This document shows, in pieces, positions 22,895-36,289 of a stretch of 64,000 nt of DNA (position 1 is the stretch's first letter; every line of letters starts with the position of its first letter). The DNA lies in contig JAQPZY010001129.1 in the NCBI GenBank assembly GCA_029931535.1, positions 248,001 through 312,000 of the forward strand, given 5' to 3'. Made by a program: the position numbers and the translations under genes. The stretch comes from Margaritifera margaritifera (taxonomy: Eukaryota; Mollusca; Bivalvia; Unionida; Margaritiferidae). Below the pieces are notes generated by a model that searched no databases, had not been told where the DNA came from, and worked only from the letters and a program-made list of their open reading frames with translations.

Positions 22895-23001
22895 AGCAAT
22901 TATCTGAGATCGAAGGAATCAAAACATTTTCGTGTGGTAAATGTGGGTAAGGGGAAGAAGGTTTGGTTTCGCTTATGTCAGCTGGTATATGTTTATCAAA
23001 G

Positions 23002-23005
<4 letters not shown>
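22895..23005 (+). repeat. Dispersed repeat, partner of 5450-5575
   Basis: Same ordered blocks as the 5.45-kb copy, ending in an (AAT)n run. Confidence 0.55.

Positions 23006-23054
<49 letters not shown>
23003..23054 (+). repeat. (AAT)n microsatellite
   Basis: About 17 AAT triplets. Confidence 0.95.
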
Positions 23055-23055
<1 letters not shown>

Positions 23056-23319
23056 GTTTTAAGAGCCCTAAGAGCGCGACCATTTTCCTCCTCAAATAAA
23101 CATTTGCACTGATCTTGATACAGCTAAAATTAGATGACAAGTCAAATATATGGAAACTTTAAACATGTAAGTTGAATTTAATTGAATTTCTGTGAAACAA
23201 CCAGAAATAAAGACGTTCAGTCGATTTTAAGCTGTAATCAATCAACACTTTAATAATTATTCATCTGTATTGGTTTCATGATTACTAAAAGCTATAAAAG
23301 GTAGATGCATTGTGAAAAC

Positions 23320-23810
23320 TAAACCTTCTGTTATGTTCAAACCTGCTTTACCAAATAAACTAAACCCTCTGTTATGTTCAAACCTGCCTTACCAAACAAA
23401 CTAAACCTCTGTTATGTTCAAACCAGCTTTCCCAACCAAACTAAACCCTCTGTTATGTTCAAACCTTACTTACGAAAGAAACTAAACCCTATATTGTGTT
23501 GAAACCTGCCTTACGAAACAAACTAAACCCTCTACTATGTTCAACCCTGCTTTACGAAACAAACTAAACTCTCTCTTATATTCAAACCTGCCTTACCAAA
23601 AAACACTAAACCCTCTTTTATGTTCAAATCTGTCGTACCGAAAATTAGACCCTAATCATGTTCACATCGGCGCTACCAAACAAAGTAAACCCTCTTTTAT
23701 GTTCAAACCGGTCTTGCCAAACAAAGTAAATCCTTGTTATGTTCAAACCGACCTTACCAAACAAGGTAAACCTTTATTATCTTAAAACCTGCCTTACCAA
23801 ACAAAGTCTT
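23320..23810 (+). repeat. 41-bp minisatellite, about 12 copies
   Basis: The unit contains CTCTGTTATGTTCAAACCTG and CTTACCAAACAAACTAAACC. Copies differ by substitutions and small indels; the edges are more diverged than the middle. The 82-codon frame at 23537-23785 is repeat-derived. Confidence 0.92.
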
Positions 23811-24690
23811 TTTCTAGCCCAGATCACAACATCTATATAGGGTTTTATTTATCATAAACTAAATAAATGTATAACAACTGAAACATATTTACTCTATTGA
23901 ACACATGTTAAAAAAAACAAAAACTGCCATAGACAAGGTGTAACAAAGTTTAGAACAAAGATACATGCATGTTCGATAATGAAGTTGGAAAGAGACACCA
24001 AAAGAATGACATCACTGTAATGATCCTCTTATATATTTTGCATGTAAAAAGCACCTATGGTGATTCAAGTGCATATGACAAGAAAATGAGTTGCACTCTT
24101 GTAGGTGCATGTCCTGTTTCGTTCATATACCACTCAAATCAAAGGTAAGGTTCTTTATCTGTCATCAATGTATCGATGTGTACTTACATCTATAATGTGT
24201 AACAGGAGATTTTTTATAAGTTAAATTTGTAATTGCAAACAGCAAACTCTTTCAACTCTTCGTTCCCTATGTTATGATATAAAAAGCAAATCTTAAGATT
24301 TATGTATCACCGTTATAAGGCTATGTCATAAGTCATTATGAAACGATCGGTCTAGTTAATTACTGAATATTTTAAACCTAAGAGTACGAATTATTATTTT
24401 TAATAATATCATTCGATAAAGGGTGACACGTAGATTTATTTCACTAGTCGCACTAAGTGGGCGAGGTGGTATTTCTATAGATCCTAATCAACTATCCACC
24501 TTAAACTATATAAACTATACAGTTTCAAATTATATATAGCTTATTTTGGTGTAAAACATACAAACGTGTGTAGCAGCAATGAACCAACCATGTTTTGCCC
24601 ACCAACCTCAAATATTTCACAGCCCTTGGTCTGAGTCTCAGATTGTCGCTAATTGATTTATTGACTGGTTTATTGATGGAAGTATGGATG
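23811..24690. other. No gene recognised
   Basis: AT-rich unique DNA without motifs. Confidence 0.45.
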
Positions 24691-24699
24691 GAAGGATGG

Positions 24700-24870
24700 A
24701 TGCATGCATGCATGCATGTTAACGGTACATCAGCACATACAAGTCTACTTCGTACCATGCTCAGAGACACACCATGTCAAGCAACCCTGGCTGGTCTGGG
24801 TCGGATTCTAACCAATAACCCATTGACTGTGAACCTTGCAGGCTAGCCTCTGAGCCATAGCAGCTCTCTA
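24700..24870 (-). mobile_element. tRNA-derived SINE
   Basis: On the minus strand a tRNA-like head has an A-box-like TATGGCTCAGAGGCTAG (complement of 24843-24859) and a B-box-like GGTTAGAATCC (complement of 24803-24813). It is followed by a CCAGGGTTGCTTGACATGG body and a GGTACGAAGTA block. The following ATGG/ATGC repeats may be its tail. Loss of the tRNA fold marks it as a SINE. Confidence 0.6.
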
Positions 24871-25164
24871 GTAACTGCATGGTTGAAATGCAAAGGGAGA
24901 TTGGTCGTGCATGCCGCAATTAATGTCGACTTCGACACTTTCACTGTAGCCTTTTACGAGTAGGTCTGTCTCTTACAGCTCAGAAAACGTTCAAAGAGAC
25001 TACCTGTACTTTAGATGTTACATTGTTAAATTAATAAAGTTTGAAAATGTCCTACCTACCTTGATACATGTCTTGATACACCTAGTTGTCGAACATATTG
25101 AATTACGCAAAATGTACTATGCAGAAAAAGTTTAGCAACACTTGAAAGAAACCTAAACATGATC

Positions 25165-25328
25165 AGATGAAACATCATCGGTTGCTATTTGCAAAACGGG
25201 ATATTCAGAGAAAATGTACATAGTAGGCTTGTTAAAAGGTCAAACTAGATGAAACATCAACGGTTGGTATTTGTAAAACGGGATACTCAGAGAAAATGTA
25301 CATAGTAGGCTTGTTAAAAGGTCAAACT
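25165..25328 (+). repeat. Two-copy 82-bp tandem duplication
   Basis: AGATGAAACATCATCGGTTG to GGTCAAACT is followed directly by a second copy with only a handful of substitutions, so it is a recent event. Confidence 0.92.
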
Positions 25329-27814
25329 AGATGCTTTCGATACATGAAGTGTTCATTCGCAAAATGAAAAGATTATATATTTAAACAATCTCTCCCTTAT
25401 CCTTAGAATGTTTCTTAGGTCAGGCTAGTGTTGCTAATTATTTTGGACATAGTACGTTTGCCCGTATTATTCGGTAATCTGCTCAAAGATTCTGCGCAAG
25501 AAACGTTGGAATCAATTCAATTTTATGACCCTTTTACTCCGTCCTAAAGGGCGTTTATTACACGACGGTGATGTTATTCTCAACTTTATCTTAGTTCTTC
25601 CGCATTCTTTATACAAAAGATGTGCCCCTCTCACCCTCCCCGGTTTAGGGTTTATTATTATCATGAAATGATGCATATGGCAGAGTTAGACTTAAGAAAT
25701 GCATCTTAGGATATTAAAGTATCAATGAAGAGTACACGAATGCACGGCGTTATATCGACCTCTTCGTTTAATTACAAATCGAATAAAAAAGAAAGTCGTT
25801 CATGTGCTAATACATTCACAACTTCGAGGACAATCATACGAATCATACCTCGAGAGCTGCCATTCTGACTACTTCGGCTATTTTCTGAACAAGGATTGAC
25901 CGAGATCTTACGACTAATCGAACTATTGTTTTCATTTTTAACTTCTCAATCAATCCTATAATCAATCCTATCGTCGAAATGGCTGAGGTGAACCGAAAAA
26001 AATTTTTTTGTGTGGATACATTTCCTTCAAACAAAATGCATGATTTTTCTGTAGATTACTGCGCCGACATACATCCGAGACATAATTTTGTCTCGCAGAA
26101 ATAGCCGAGGTAGTTTCGAATGGTGCTACTGATGTGCACTTACATCTATGAGTAAAAGAAAGTTTTTATTCCAGTATCTTTTCAATTTAAGATTAGTCCA
26201 ACTGTCCATCAGATCATAAACTACTGAGCAAATCGCAAATGACTTTAGTTTCGAAAAGCCATTTTGATTGGCTGAAAGAAACCGGTCTTAAACTCTAACC
26301 CTAGCTCAGATTTTTATATCTTCAGTTTTGATCGGTATTTGTATATTATTTTGTTTCCGCGGTTAGAGAGTGCTTGTTTATTCTTTTTTACACTACACTT
26401 TGCTTTAATGATCAGTCTTGGACTGGAAGCAGAGTTTAATGAAGACAAGATAAAAGACTAAGGAAATTAAAGCAAGTAGAATGTCAAACATTGTATATAA
26501 AAGCGCACTAGGAGACGGCTTGTACTCTGTTAGAGTTGACTGTCAAAGAAATCTTGGAAACTCGTGAAGCTCTTCGACAGGAGTGCACCATAAAAGCAAT
26601 TGTTAAACTGTAAAACTTACAAACTGTGTGACGTATGATAGGTAGGGAAAGCTTCATTTATCAAGAACATAGATTTGTGGGGTTCCTTCCTCCAAATTAC
26701 AAAGTTAGAATTCATAGTACTTAATTTTCACAAGTTAGATATTTTGAGTACGAAAGTACACTGCAATACTGTTATAAATTTCCACTCAAGTTAAGGATGT
26801 ATTTATTCTGGATTTCAGTACTTAAACATGTTAGGAGAAAGATTATTACCAAAGTACGTATTATTTTAGGGTATGGGGGGTTGCTTGATGAAACTTATCA
26901 ATCATGTACCAAATAAACTCTTCTAACATCTAAGCCATTTTTATGCAATGTCCAACTAATGTCTTCTTCTTGGACATTGTAAAAAAGTAACGGTATTTTG
27001 ATATCGGTACTTAAAAATAAATTCACTTGGTGCAAGTTATATATTTCACTGCAATGAAGTTGCCCAATTGTTGATAATGAATAAATGCAGAGGGTATACA
27101 GCCTTTGCCTAATTGATGAATACAGGACAAATAATTCATGGTGGTTTCCTGTATTTTAGCCTGACAAAGCGCAGGTTGTAAGATTTGCATATGATTTAAC
27201 GACTTATTTTTTCCTTAATTACTTTCACTACTGATGGTCACTTTCTCTCCTTAAATGTTTTTTTTTTTTATAATGAGAACGGAAGTGTACATTACATTCA
27301 TATGAAGTACCTCTACGCAGAAACTAATCAATGTAACGAATAGGGTTATTAAGAAAGACTACAGTCTAAAAAAGTAAAACATTGTACCAAACCTTATATA
27401 GATATTTTGGTACACGTGTTCTTGTGTCTGACTGGCTAGTGATGACTCGTTAGTAATAGGTTTTGTATAATATGATAAAGATCACAGTTTTGTACTCTTG
27501 CTTCTTGCTCTGAAAACATTCTGATAATATAAGGTAAATATCTTTATATATCTTTATTCGTGCGAAGCAGACATACCCACATGTCAACCCAGTAATTAAT
27601 TCTCATCTAAGTACACAGTCCATCTGGATTCCTACGACAGAAATCAATTATATAGAAGTTATTATAGAGAATTACAAATATACACCAAACAGAGCGGAAA
27701 GTGCTATCACTGGATTCTACAAGAGAATGCTTGATAACATTAACAGAATTCGCACGAATGCCTATACCACCGACTCTGTAGCATCATTTTTTGGTGATGT
27801 GTGCATGGTCGAGA
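25329..27814. other. No gene recognised
   Basis: About 2.5 kb without coding motifs. A TATATAAAAG box lies at about 26496-26505 with a plausible start region 30 bp downstream, but no gene follows. Confidence 0.45.
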
Positions 27815-27905
27815 TGGTATTGGGGTTGGTGCTGAGAGGTAAGGCGATGGGTGCAGTAACTCGCAGATACGGGTTCGAATCTCCGTAGAGTACGAATTAA
27901 AATTC
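27815..27905 (+). mobile_element. tRNA-like SINE head
   Basis: A clear B box GGGTTCGAATCTC lies at 27871-27883, and an A-box-like GCTGAGAGGTAAGG lies about 40 bases upstream. No cloverleaf with a paired acceptor stem could be drawn, so a SINE or tRNA pseudogene is more likely than a functional tRNA. Confidence 0.45.
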
Positions 27906-28130
27906 TCTAACCTGTATGATAATATTATTTATTCGTACTCCTACATGTTTGAATGAAGGGAAAATATACAAACAAAATATACAAAAATAGAAAAAAGAAA
28001 GAAGAAACAAATTATAAACGATCTTAAAACTGGTAAACTACATATCTATTTTATGCTGCCGTCAACCCAACACAGTTGTGTAACAAAAATAAAAGAAGGA
28101 ATTATCGTGCCTATCACACAGAGAACCAAA

Positions 28131-28260
<130 letters not shown>

Positions 28261-28670
28261 ACCAACCCAATAATTGGATTTCTTGGGGGAAAATTTAATT
28301 ATTACCCTTTGGGGCCCTCCCTCCTGAAGGCATTTTATTAGGCATTTCATATGAAATTAGTTATTTGAAATTATTTTTCCACATAATGCATACAGAATAA
28401 GGAACGAACCTGCTTCTGAAATATTAAGCTGTTTTAACTTCTAATTTTGACACATTCAGCCTTTGTAAGTCCCTGAAAACTATTATAATACATTTACAGG
28501 AGTGGTAATCAATTAAACTTGCTTTTCTGTCAGCTATGAACAATTGTTGGATATATGGCGTGATATACCTTTAAGTTAACAGACGTTTTTGCTTTTATTA
28601 GATGTGTAAGAACTTTGGCAACTAAGATATGAACCATTGTCATTCTTTTCCCCATTGTACCTCAAATTAT

Positions 28671-28778
28671 ATTTATTCATATAGACGGATGACTTTTATT
28701 TTATATCTTATTCATATAGACGGATGACTTTTATTTTATATCTTATTCATATGAACGGATGACTTCTATTTTATTTCT
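28671..28778 (+). repeat. Three-copy 35-bp tandem repeat
   Basis: TTATTCATATAGACGGATGA and the following ATTTTATATC recur three times; the third copy is the most changed. Confidence 0.9.
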
Positions 28779-29977
28779 TCTCTTTTTTTAAGTTTTTCAT
28801 GTTTATACTAAAGATTCTCAATTTTACTCTAAAGATTCTCTAGTTTATCCCTATGGATCCCAGTAAACCCTTAATAACCGAGAGCAGAAGCGGCATCCAC
28901 CTTAGAAGTGTTGAAATGTGACCAAACATCATTTCTAGTTTGGTAGCCATATTGTACATAAAACATCAGGGGTCATAAGCAGAAGATTTTCAAATTTTGC
29001 CATTGCAGTATGAAGGCATCTTGAAATCAAATTAAAGAAGAAAACACACAAACCAAGTCAAACCAAGTCAAACCAAGTTATATCAAATTAAATCTGAGAT
29101 TTAAAAGTGTATGCATCAAAATGATACTAATCTCTGATGCAGAGTTTCGGGTGATCGGGTGCGTTTTGCTAAACTTTTTAAGTGCAAAAGTGATTTTATG
29201 TGAGGTAAATAAATTCTTTCCATCTCTTGGGAACAATGTTCATTTTACGGACTGTCCTTTGTAAAGATTTGTTAACACCCAGCTTTTTTTGGTGGTATTT
29301 ACGAGTAAGTTTCATAGCGAAGACAAATCAACTCAACCATTTTTTGCATCACATGGATTTAGCACAGGTTACACTATCGAAGGAAAATAAATAATGTATT
29401 TTACCCAATATACACCTAATTGGCAAATTCATAATCACCCTGTCAAACCGTTTGCATTCGAAAACAATTGGTGTGGCCATTACCAACAGTTCCTCTATTT
29501 GACTTACTGACTAAATGGCACATTTTCTGACATACGAAAGTGTTGGGATTTTAGCAGTTTGCCCCTCCTATCAAATATCTGTTAACATCATCGGCCTGAA
29601 TTGCGTCACATCTATATGTCACATATTACGTCACATCTATATGTCAAGAAAAACACAGATGAACATAATATTTCATTGAAACACGACAAAGTTTACAGTG
29701 GACACTATATTAATGTCAGTGTATGTAATTCATTCCGTCGTAATCAATCACAGATATGTTATTTGGTGGTAAACCGTGGCAATGTGTCTCGTTTAACACT
29801 CATGAATGTAATGAGACAATCCATGACCGTCTCTTTGATGTAATGAAACAATAAGGAAAGAAGAAAATTTTAAATACAAACAAATAAGCAAAGTATTAGG
29901 GAGGCCAGCTAAATAAATATACAGTAAGGGTTTGTGAAATTTCATTTAGTTAGAATTGACATAATTACTGTTAAATA

Positions 29978-29978
<1 letters not shown>
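28779..29978. other. No gene recognised
   Basis: AT-rich; a 10-bp AACCAAGTCA repeat (three copies) at about 29050-29080. No coding motif. Confidence 0.45.
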
Positions 29979-30053
<75 letters not shown>

Positions 30054-30092
30054 ACCCATCTATCTATCTATATGTGCGTGTGTGTGCGTGCG
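29979..30092 (+). repeat. (TA)n microsatellite 5 with short TCTA/GTGC tail
   Basis: AT run of about 73 bases, followed by short ATCT and GTGC repeats. Confidence 0.98.
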
Positions 30093-31548
30093 TGCAATAA
30101 TAACGGTGACATTTCAAGGAAAGTTACTCCGATCCGTACTATACTCGCAGTATTCACATGAAAGTTCTGACTGCCTTTTTAAAGACTGTATGTAGCAATA
30201 AGACAGTTTGGAAAATATATTCTGTGATTTCATTTTATCGCGGCTAATTTTGAATTTAAGACGGTAAAAATGGCATAATTTTTCACTTTATTCGAAAATT
30301 CGTCCTGTTTGTGCTCAAAGGAGATATAATTTTATGTGAATTCCGTTCAGTTAACAAACTAACTGTCATGTATAGAAAAGATTAGTCTGAAATAGACTAC
30401 TTTGAGTACATACAGTGTTGATTTTCTTGTATCCATATGTTTGCCTACGTGCCTTCGACGGGTTTGTTGCGTCCCAAATCATCTTTAAATAACCAATACT
30501 AAACAATTCGTCTATTTTTACTTTTTATCGTCTACCAAAATGTAATTTTTCATTCTAATAAAAGGAAGTAGTTGAGTTAATAAAATAATAGTAAAAGGCA
30601 GATTAGTGATAATTGAACATTATGAATATTTTATTTTTATCCCAGTTACCTTTTTACCTGAATACATTTTTAAATTTTCACGGACGCAGATGTCTCACTT
30701 CTTTCATTTGAATATATGGCAAGTAGAACTGAGTACATACAGTGTTGATTTTCGATTTGTTAGATTGACCTTTCTTTCTCAGGTTCTTTAAAATGCAAAT
30801 TTTACTACTTAAAAATTATCATTCTTTTAATTCTTTCTATACTCCAATTCCAGCACACATTTCTTTGTACTTTTTCAACTAAAGAACAGACTTAAAACCC
30901 ATTCCGTGATGATTTACCGTAACTGTTTTATTTATCCCTTTTTATCGTCTGCGAAATCTCCTAGACAGATTTATAAATAAATAGATGGATGGATGTCGCT
31001 GAATAGACAGATAGATGGATAAATAAATAAGTAAATGTGTTTCTGCATCTAAATGAACTATAATTCAAATTTAGAGCTTGAAAATACATATGAAAGGCAG
31101 AAAATAGCCTTTGTGTATCCATGTTTGTAAGTAATACGTAGATTTAAAGATTAGTCATCAAGAAATTGGTTATCACGTTTGTTGCCTTATTACCCAGTAC
31201 GCTTTCTTTCCTTTTCTTTCTATCAAATGCCATTTATTTGAAAGAAATAATTAACCGTTTTAGATTGTACACCCAAACCATTATCTAATTTAGGACATTT
31301 TAGAACAATGCATGAAAAATGTTCCTTAAAAAAAGGTAAATTTAAAATGGGATTTCAAGAATGCAATAATGAAAGTAAAAACTTCTTTTCATGTGCTTCT
31401 TGGTGCATAAACTCGTTTCCATTATATTCAAAGCTTAAAAATACGTGTTAGGCCATGTTTTTAGGACATGAAAACATTATGTTTCCTCTGTTGTTACATA
31501 GGTTTTTCAGGTGTACGACTGTGTAATGGGAGATGAGGTTCTAATTTT

Positions 31549-31552
<4 letters not shown>
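30093..31552. other. No gene recognised
   Basis: AT-rich; a 24-bp block (TGAGTACATACAGTGTTGAT plus TTTC) occurs at about 30403 and again at about 30730. Confidence 0.45.

Positions 31553-31611
<59 letters not shown>
31553..31611 (+). repeat. (CT)n microsatellite
   Basis: About 29 CT units without interruption. Confidence 0.98.
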
Positions 31612-31612
<1 letters not shown>

Positions 31613-33985
31613 GTATAAAGGATAAAATAGTGATGGTAATCAACAAAAGAAGATCAGAAATAGGCTGTATATGAGAGGTAGATGCTGATCAGATACGACG
31701 GGGACGTGGAGCTGAATTGAACTTTTACAGCATTCCAGCTGTATTCACTACCAAATATGTATTGCTGCCTGTGTGACTGAGAGAGAAAAAATAAGAGAAA
31801 TAGATCCTCATATAAAACAGATGGAGCGAGTTATTAATATAATTGATGTATTATTGACGTAAAGATAAAAAACCATAAACTATTTAAAGCTTCATTAGTA
31901 TCAACGATCCAAATCAATTCATGACGCAGAAAGTTTATATCACTCCCTTTTTGCCCCAGAGGCACCGGAAGTCACTCAGTGAATTCTATTTTTGATCGAA
32001 TGTGTTTTGTAATAACGACTGAGGTTACATCTAGAATGGCCGAAGGGATAAAAACTACTCCTGAAATGGTATTCAAATGTATTGCCTGGTTGGAAAATGA
32101 CGCAGATAATCGTCCGTTCTGAAAAATAATCCGTGTGCTAACTATAAATAGACCATTTGAATCATTATCACCATATTCATCTATTGGATTGATTGAAGTA
32201 TCACTTTGTTAACTAACTTGATAATAAAATTGATAAACAATGGGCAGTTTCCTGACGTTGACATTAATTAGAGTTATCGGTTATCATAAAGGAAGTCGAC
32301 CAGTTAACCAACCAACACATGTAAAGTTTTGGTGCCAACAATTTTTTTTTTAAATGTGGATATATGTCTATAATATGACCGAATTCTATTTCTGAATACG
32401 AGAAGGATCAGTGCAGGAAAAGAAAATGTTATATTCGCCTTATAGGAAATGCAGGATATAAGATTTGTTCACCCCTCCATAAGTGAAGTCAGACAAAATA
32501 AAAGCAAATAAATATTGATCCTTGTTACGGCCATAAAGTCTCATGAAATTCATATTTTGAAAAGCTCTCGAAAACAAATATTTTTATTTGCTTTAATAAA
32601 TAAGCGCTATTTAAGTTTTTCAGAGCAAAATTGATTGAAACGTTCAGTGCAAATTTATCGAATCACTGTGTCTCTGCGATAATACACACTTTATACAAAC
32701 TTACGTAATAATTTGTGCAATTAGGGATGTCATATCATTTACATTTCATATGAAATTTATCTGAGCCTGAATTAGCGAGGAATCTCAAACGCAAATTTGA
32801 TATCAATCATGATTATAATGCAAGGCGGTTTGTGAGAAGTAAATATAAAACAATAATACTCGTTGGTTACGAATTCAAATAAATGCGAAAAAGTACAAAT
32901 ACCTAAAACCACGAAACTATGTTGTCACAAACTATAGGTAAATTCCAGTGGAGATGGAGATAGATAGATAAATATGAGATAGATGGATAGATATATATAT
33001 ATTACTTTGTGCAGCACTATCGAATCTTACAAACAAAGATGACAACGCATCACTGCTAGAGTAGGAGGGAGTGGTAGTGGTAGGAAGAGAGATTACTGTA
33101 AACGTCAATCCAAAAGGAAGGAGACGCAAGGGTTAAATAAAGTTATTACAAGCAATAAATATAGCGGAGATTCGTCTACATGTTTGATTATATATCAACC
33201 TTATCAGCAGACAATAATTAAATAGCACATTGTGTGGGGTTACATTCTAAAATTCGGTTCAAAATAAAGTGACATCTGGCGGATAGGATTGAAGTTTACG
33301 TGATAAATAATATCTGGAAAAACTATTTCCCCGTCGATACTTATAGAGTATTATCGGCATACGTTTGTAAGCATCTAAGGATGTTTAATCGAGAAGCTGG
33401 TTGATGTATAAATCATATCACCCTAACGTACTCATACACGTCCTCATTTGCTTGTAAATGCTTAAGAGGGTAATAGTAGATTCCGTGATTTGTTGTATAT
33501 GGTAGAATGACCCCACACGACTATAATTCAAACTCAAAATCAGTAGATTCCGCGGGCTGATGACAGATTCTCTGCGGTGTTCCATTCAGGGCAAGCGTGT
33601 GTTTGCTCTACGCAGTCACCAATCAGCAATCTCTGTCTGTCTGACCGCCCCTTTGTCCATCTGTGCGCAATTTAATTAGGAGAAAAGGACAATAATTTTT
33701 TTCTGAAATTCGCTTTAACTCATATTAATGTTTTTTTTTCCATGAATCAATCAGCCATCTCTGTTTTTGAATTTATACTTGGCCAATCGTTGTTTATTTA
33801 TTCTGTATGCCACCGCCATACATAAAACAGGGGAATATAGCTTTAGGCTTTGTCCGTGCTTCCGTCCCTTACACATGTACGCACGTAAGACACGAAACTA
33901 TTGTATGTGCAACTAACTACTTCTGCATTGTTCCGTTTAAATAGACCTTATCAGGTGTATGTGGTACAGCCGTTACTTTCCGATT
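31612..33985. other. No gene recognised
   Basis: AT-rich unique DNA with short GATA/TAGA runs near 32955-32990. No coding motif seen. Confidence 0.45.
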
Positions 33986-33989
33986 ACTT

Positions 33990-34385
33990 TGCAGAGTTAT
34001 GCCCCGTTTTGTGTTAAATGTATATAATATGTATGATATAGTTTCTCCCACAGCCCATGAACTGCCCTGCACCATGTCAGACATTATCGACATTAGTTGA
34101 ATATGTGTGTGTGTGATTATGTTGTCATGCTCCGATGAGGTTTTCCAGAATTATTGACATTTGGCAAGGTGTGCATGTTGTTCAAATGTCGAGCTCACGT
34201 GAGTGTCTTCAGAGTTATGCCCTTTTCTGGTGTTAAATGTGTAAATTTTATATAACATTTGTTGTCTGCGCAATTGCTCACACAGTTTTGTATGAATTGC
34301 CCTGAAACTTGGGTGACAATATTGATACAAGTGAACATTTGCATGTGACTCTGTCGTCACGCCTCAAATATCTTTGTCCTTTATT
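33990..34385 (+). repeat. Two-copy degenerate repeat, period about 205 bp
   Basis: CAGAGTTATGCCC followed by GTTAAATGT occurs near 34002 and 34209, and a TGAACTGCCCTG/TGAATTGCCCTG block follows each. This is another molluscan-style satellite fragment. Confidence 0.7.
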
Positions 34386-34421
34386 CTGCCCCTTTTTTTT
34401 GCTAAATATATATGCTCGATA

Positions 34422-34648
34422 CATTCACAGGTGGCTGACGCAAATTTAATGTTGAAAAAAGCAATAGCCTGAAGGAAAAGAAATCATACCAGGTTACAAA
34501 AGTTCCTCAGATTACTGCTATGACCCACGCTGACACTGGAACCTGTCTATCATACTATACAAAAGAGACAAGGTTAGTAACTTCGAAACTTCCACACCCG
34601 ATCTCTGGCTGCTATTCCCGTTCACGAAGGCACTCAGTCATAATATGT
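34422..34648 (+). repeat. Inverted-repeat arm A (unclassified element, left part)
   Basis: Begins CATTCACAGGTGGCTG and matches the complement of 36839-36600 over about 220 bases, including GTTCCTCAGATTA and a CTCTGGCTGCTATTC block. LINE B copy 2 interrupts it after 34648, and a short continuation (ATGTCTCATTTTACTTATGA) resumes at 36023. Confidence 0.8.
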
Positions 34649-36022
34649 GACTTCAGAAAAGGACGAGGGACCACAGACATGATGTTTGCAGCTCGTCAAC
34701 TCCAGAAGAAATGCCAGGAACATAACTCCAACCTGTACACGACAGTCATCTACTTGAGAAAAGTCTTTGACACAGTCAGCCGTTGAGGCCTCTGGAAGAT
34801 CACGGCAACATTTGGTTGCCCAGAGAAATTCATCATAATGGTTTCGCAATTCCACGATGGCATGCTCGCTCATGTCGTGGATGACAGTGAGTCATCTGAA
34901 CCATTCTCAGTCACCAATGGAGTCAAGCAAGGCTGTGTGTTGGTCCCAACCCTCTCCAGTATGATGTTCTCTGCCATGCTTACTGATGCCTTCCGTGACT
35001 ATGACACTGGGGTCGACATCAGATACCGGACTGGCGGAAAGCTGTTCAATCTGAGAAGACTACAGGCGAAGACAAAGTTACAGAAAGCGACTGTTCGTGA
35101 TCTCCTATTTGCCGCCGACTGTTCCCTGAATGCAAAATCTGAGTCTGACATGCAACAGAGTATGGACCATTTCTCATCAGCTTGTGACAATTTCAATCTG
35201 ACAACCAGTATCAAGAAGACAGATGTGATGCACCAACCTGCCTTCCCCCTTACGTAGAGCCTACCATCACAGTAAATGGCCAAACTCTCTTGGCAGTGGT
35301 CAAGTTCACCTATATCGGCAACACACTGTCACTGTCACATGCAGTCCACATCGATGATGAAACCAACGCCTGAATTGCTAAAGCAAGTTTGGCCTTTGGC
35401 AGACTAATGGCAAATGTGTGGGAGCGCAGAGACATCAGTCTACAAACAAAACTTAAGGTCTACAAAGCGATTGTGTTGCTGACCCGACTGTATGCTTGCG
35501 ATACCTGGACAGTGTACAGACGCCATGCGAAGAAGTTGAACCATTTTCACATAGGCTGCCTGAGAAAACTGATGAGGATAAGATGACAGGACAGGGTCCC
35601 AGACACTGAGGTTCTCACACGGGCAGGCATTCCATTTACACTCTGCTGATGAAATCACAGTTGAGATGTGCAGGCCGCGTCACCAGGATGTCCGAAGAGC
35701 GACTACCAAAGAAGATCTCTTCTACGGCGAGCTGAAGGAGGGAAAACGATCTCGGTCAGAAGAAACGCTTCCAAGATTCCCTCAAGTCATCCTTGAAACA
35801 CTTCAACATTGACCCTGAGTCTTGAGAAAATCTCACACAGGATGGCTCTAACTGGCGGAGTCTCATCCATACTGGAGTTAAAGACTTTGAACGGAGGCAT
35901 CTCCTGTCAAGTGTGCCACAAACAGTCCAGAGCACACATTTTCTGATCAGCCATTCAGTACCCACAGAAGCCAAACCAGTTAGTGATGTCATGGTCATCT
36001 TCGAACTCGAAGGACAAACAAC
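34649..36022 (+). mobile_element. LINE B, copy 2 (5'-truncated)
   Basis: Second copy of the LINE at 16.2-17.9 kb, truncated further so that it starts at F-R-K-G-R-G-T. It has the same motif order: V-F-D-T-V-S-R (about 34760), G-V-K-Q-G-C-V-L (about 34920) and F-A-A-D at 35108-35119 instead of F-A-D-D. It also shares the in-frame TGA before the C-terminal part (near 35371). Additional stops (near 34784 and 35585) and frameshifts break it. The 3' end, GAACTCGAAGGACAAACAAC, corresponds to that of copy 1 and has no poly(A). A 4-bp ATGT may be the target duplication (34645-34648 and 36023-36026). Confidence 0.88.
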
Positions 36023-36049
36023 ATGTCTCATTTTACTTATGATATACAA

Positions 36050-36232
36050 GTCAGCAGCGAAAGCTGATTGGCTCAGACGTTACTACATAAAATGAAAATT
36101 ATTGCAATACATACCATTGCGAATAAAAAATTTAACAAAATAAGATATATAACGAGCCTACTAGATTTTGTTTATTTAATTGCTGAAAAATGTAAGTAGT
36201 AATTTTTGAGCCATTTAGCTTTCGCTGCTGAC
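36050..36232. mobile_element. Short palindromic MITE-like element
   Basis: Terminal inverted repeats GTCAGCAGCGAAAGCT at 36050-36065 and its exact complement at 36217-36232, extending imperfectly inward through TGGCTCA. About 183 bp, non-coding. No convincing target duplication, so the superfamily is open. Confidence 0.6.
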
Positions 36233-36289
36233 GCGTGTGCCGCAAATGCACTCTTCACTTAGGAGGTTGTCATTTTTGTGTTCATGGAA

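Noticed and set aside
23537..23785. 82-codon repeat-containing protein
   Set aside because: Arises from the 41-bp minisatellite, whose unit is not a multiple of three, so the frame changes in each unit.
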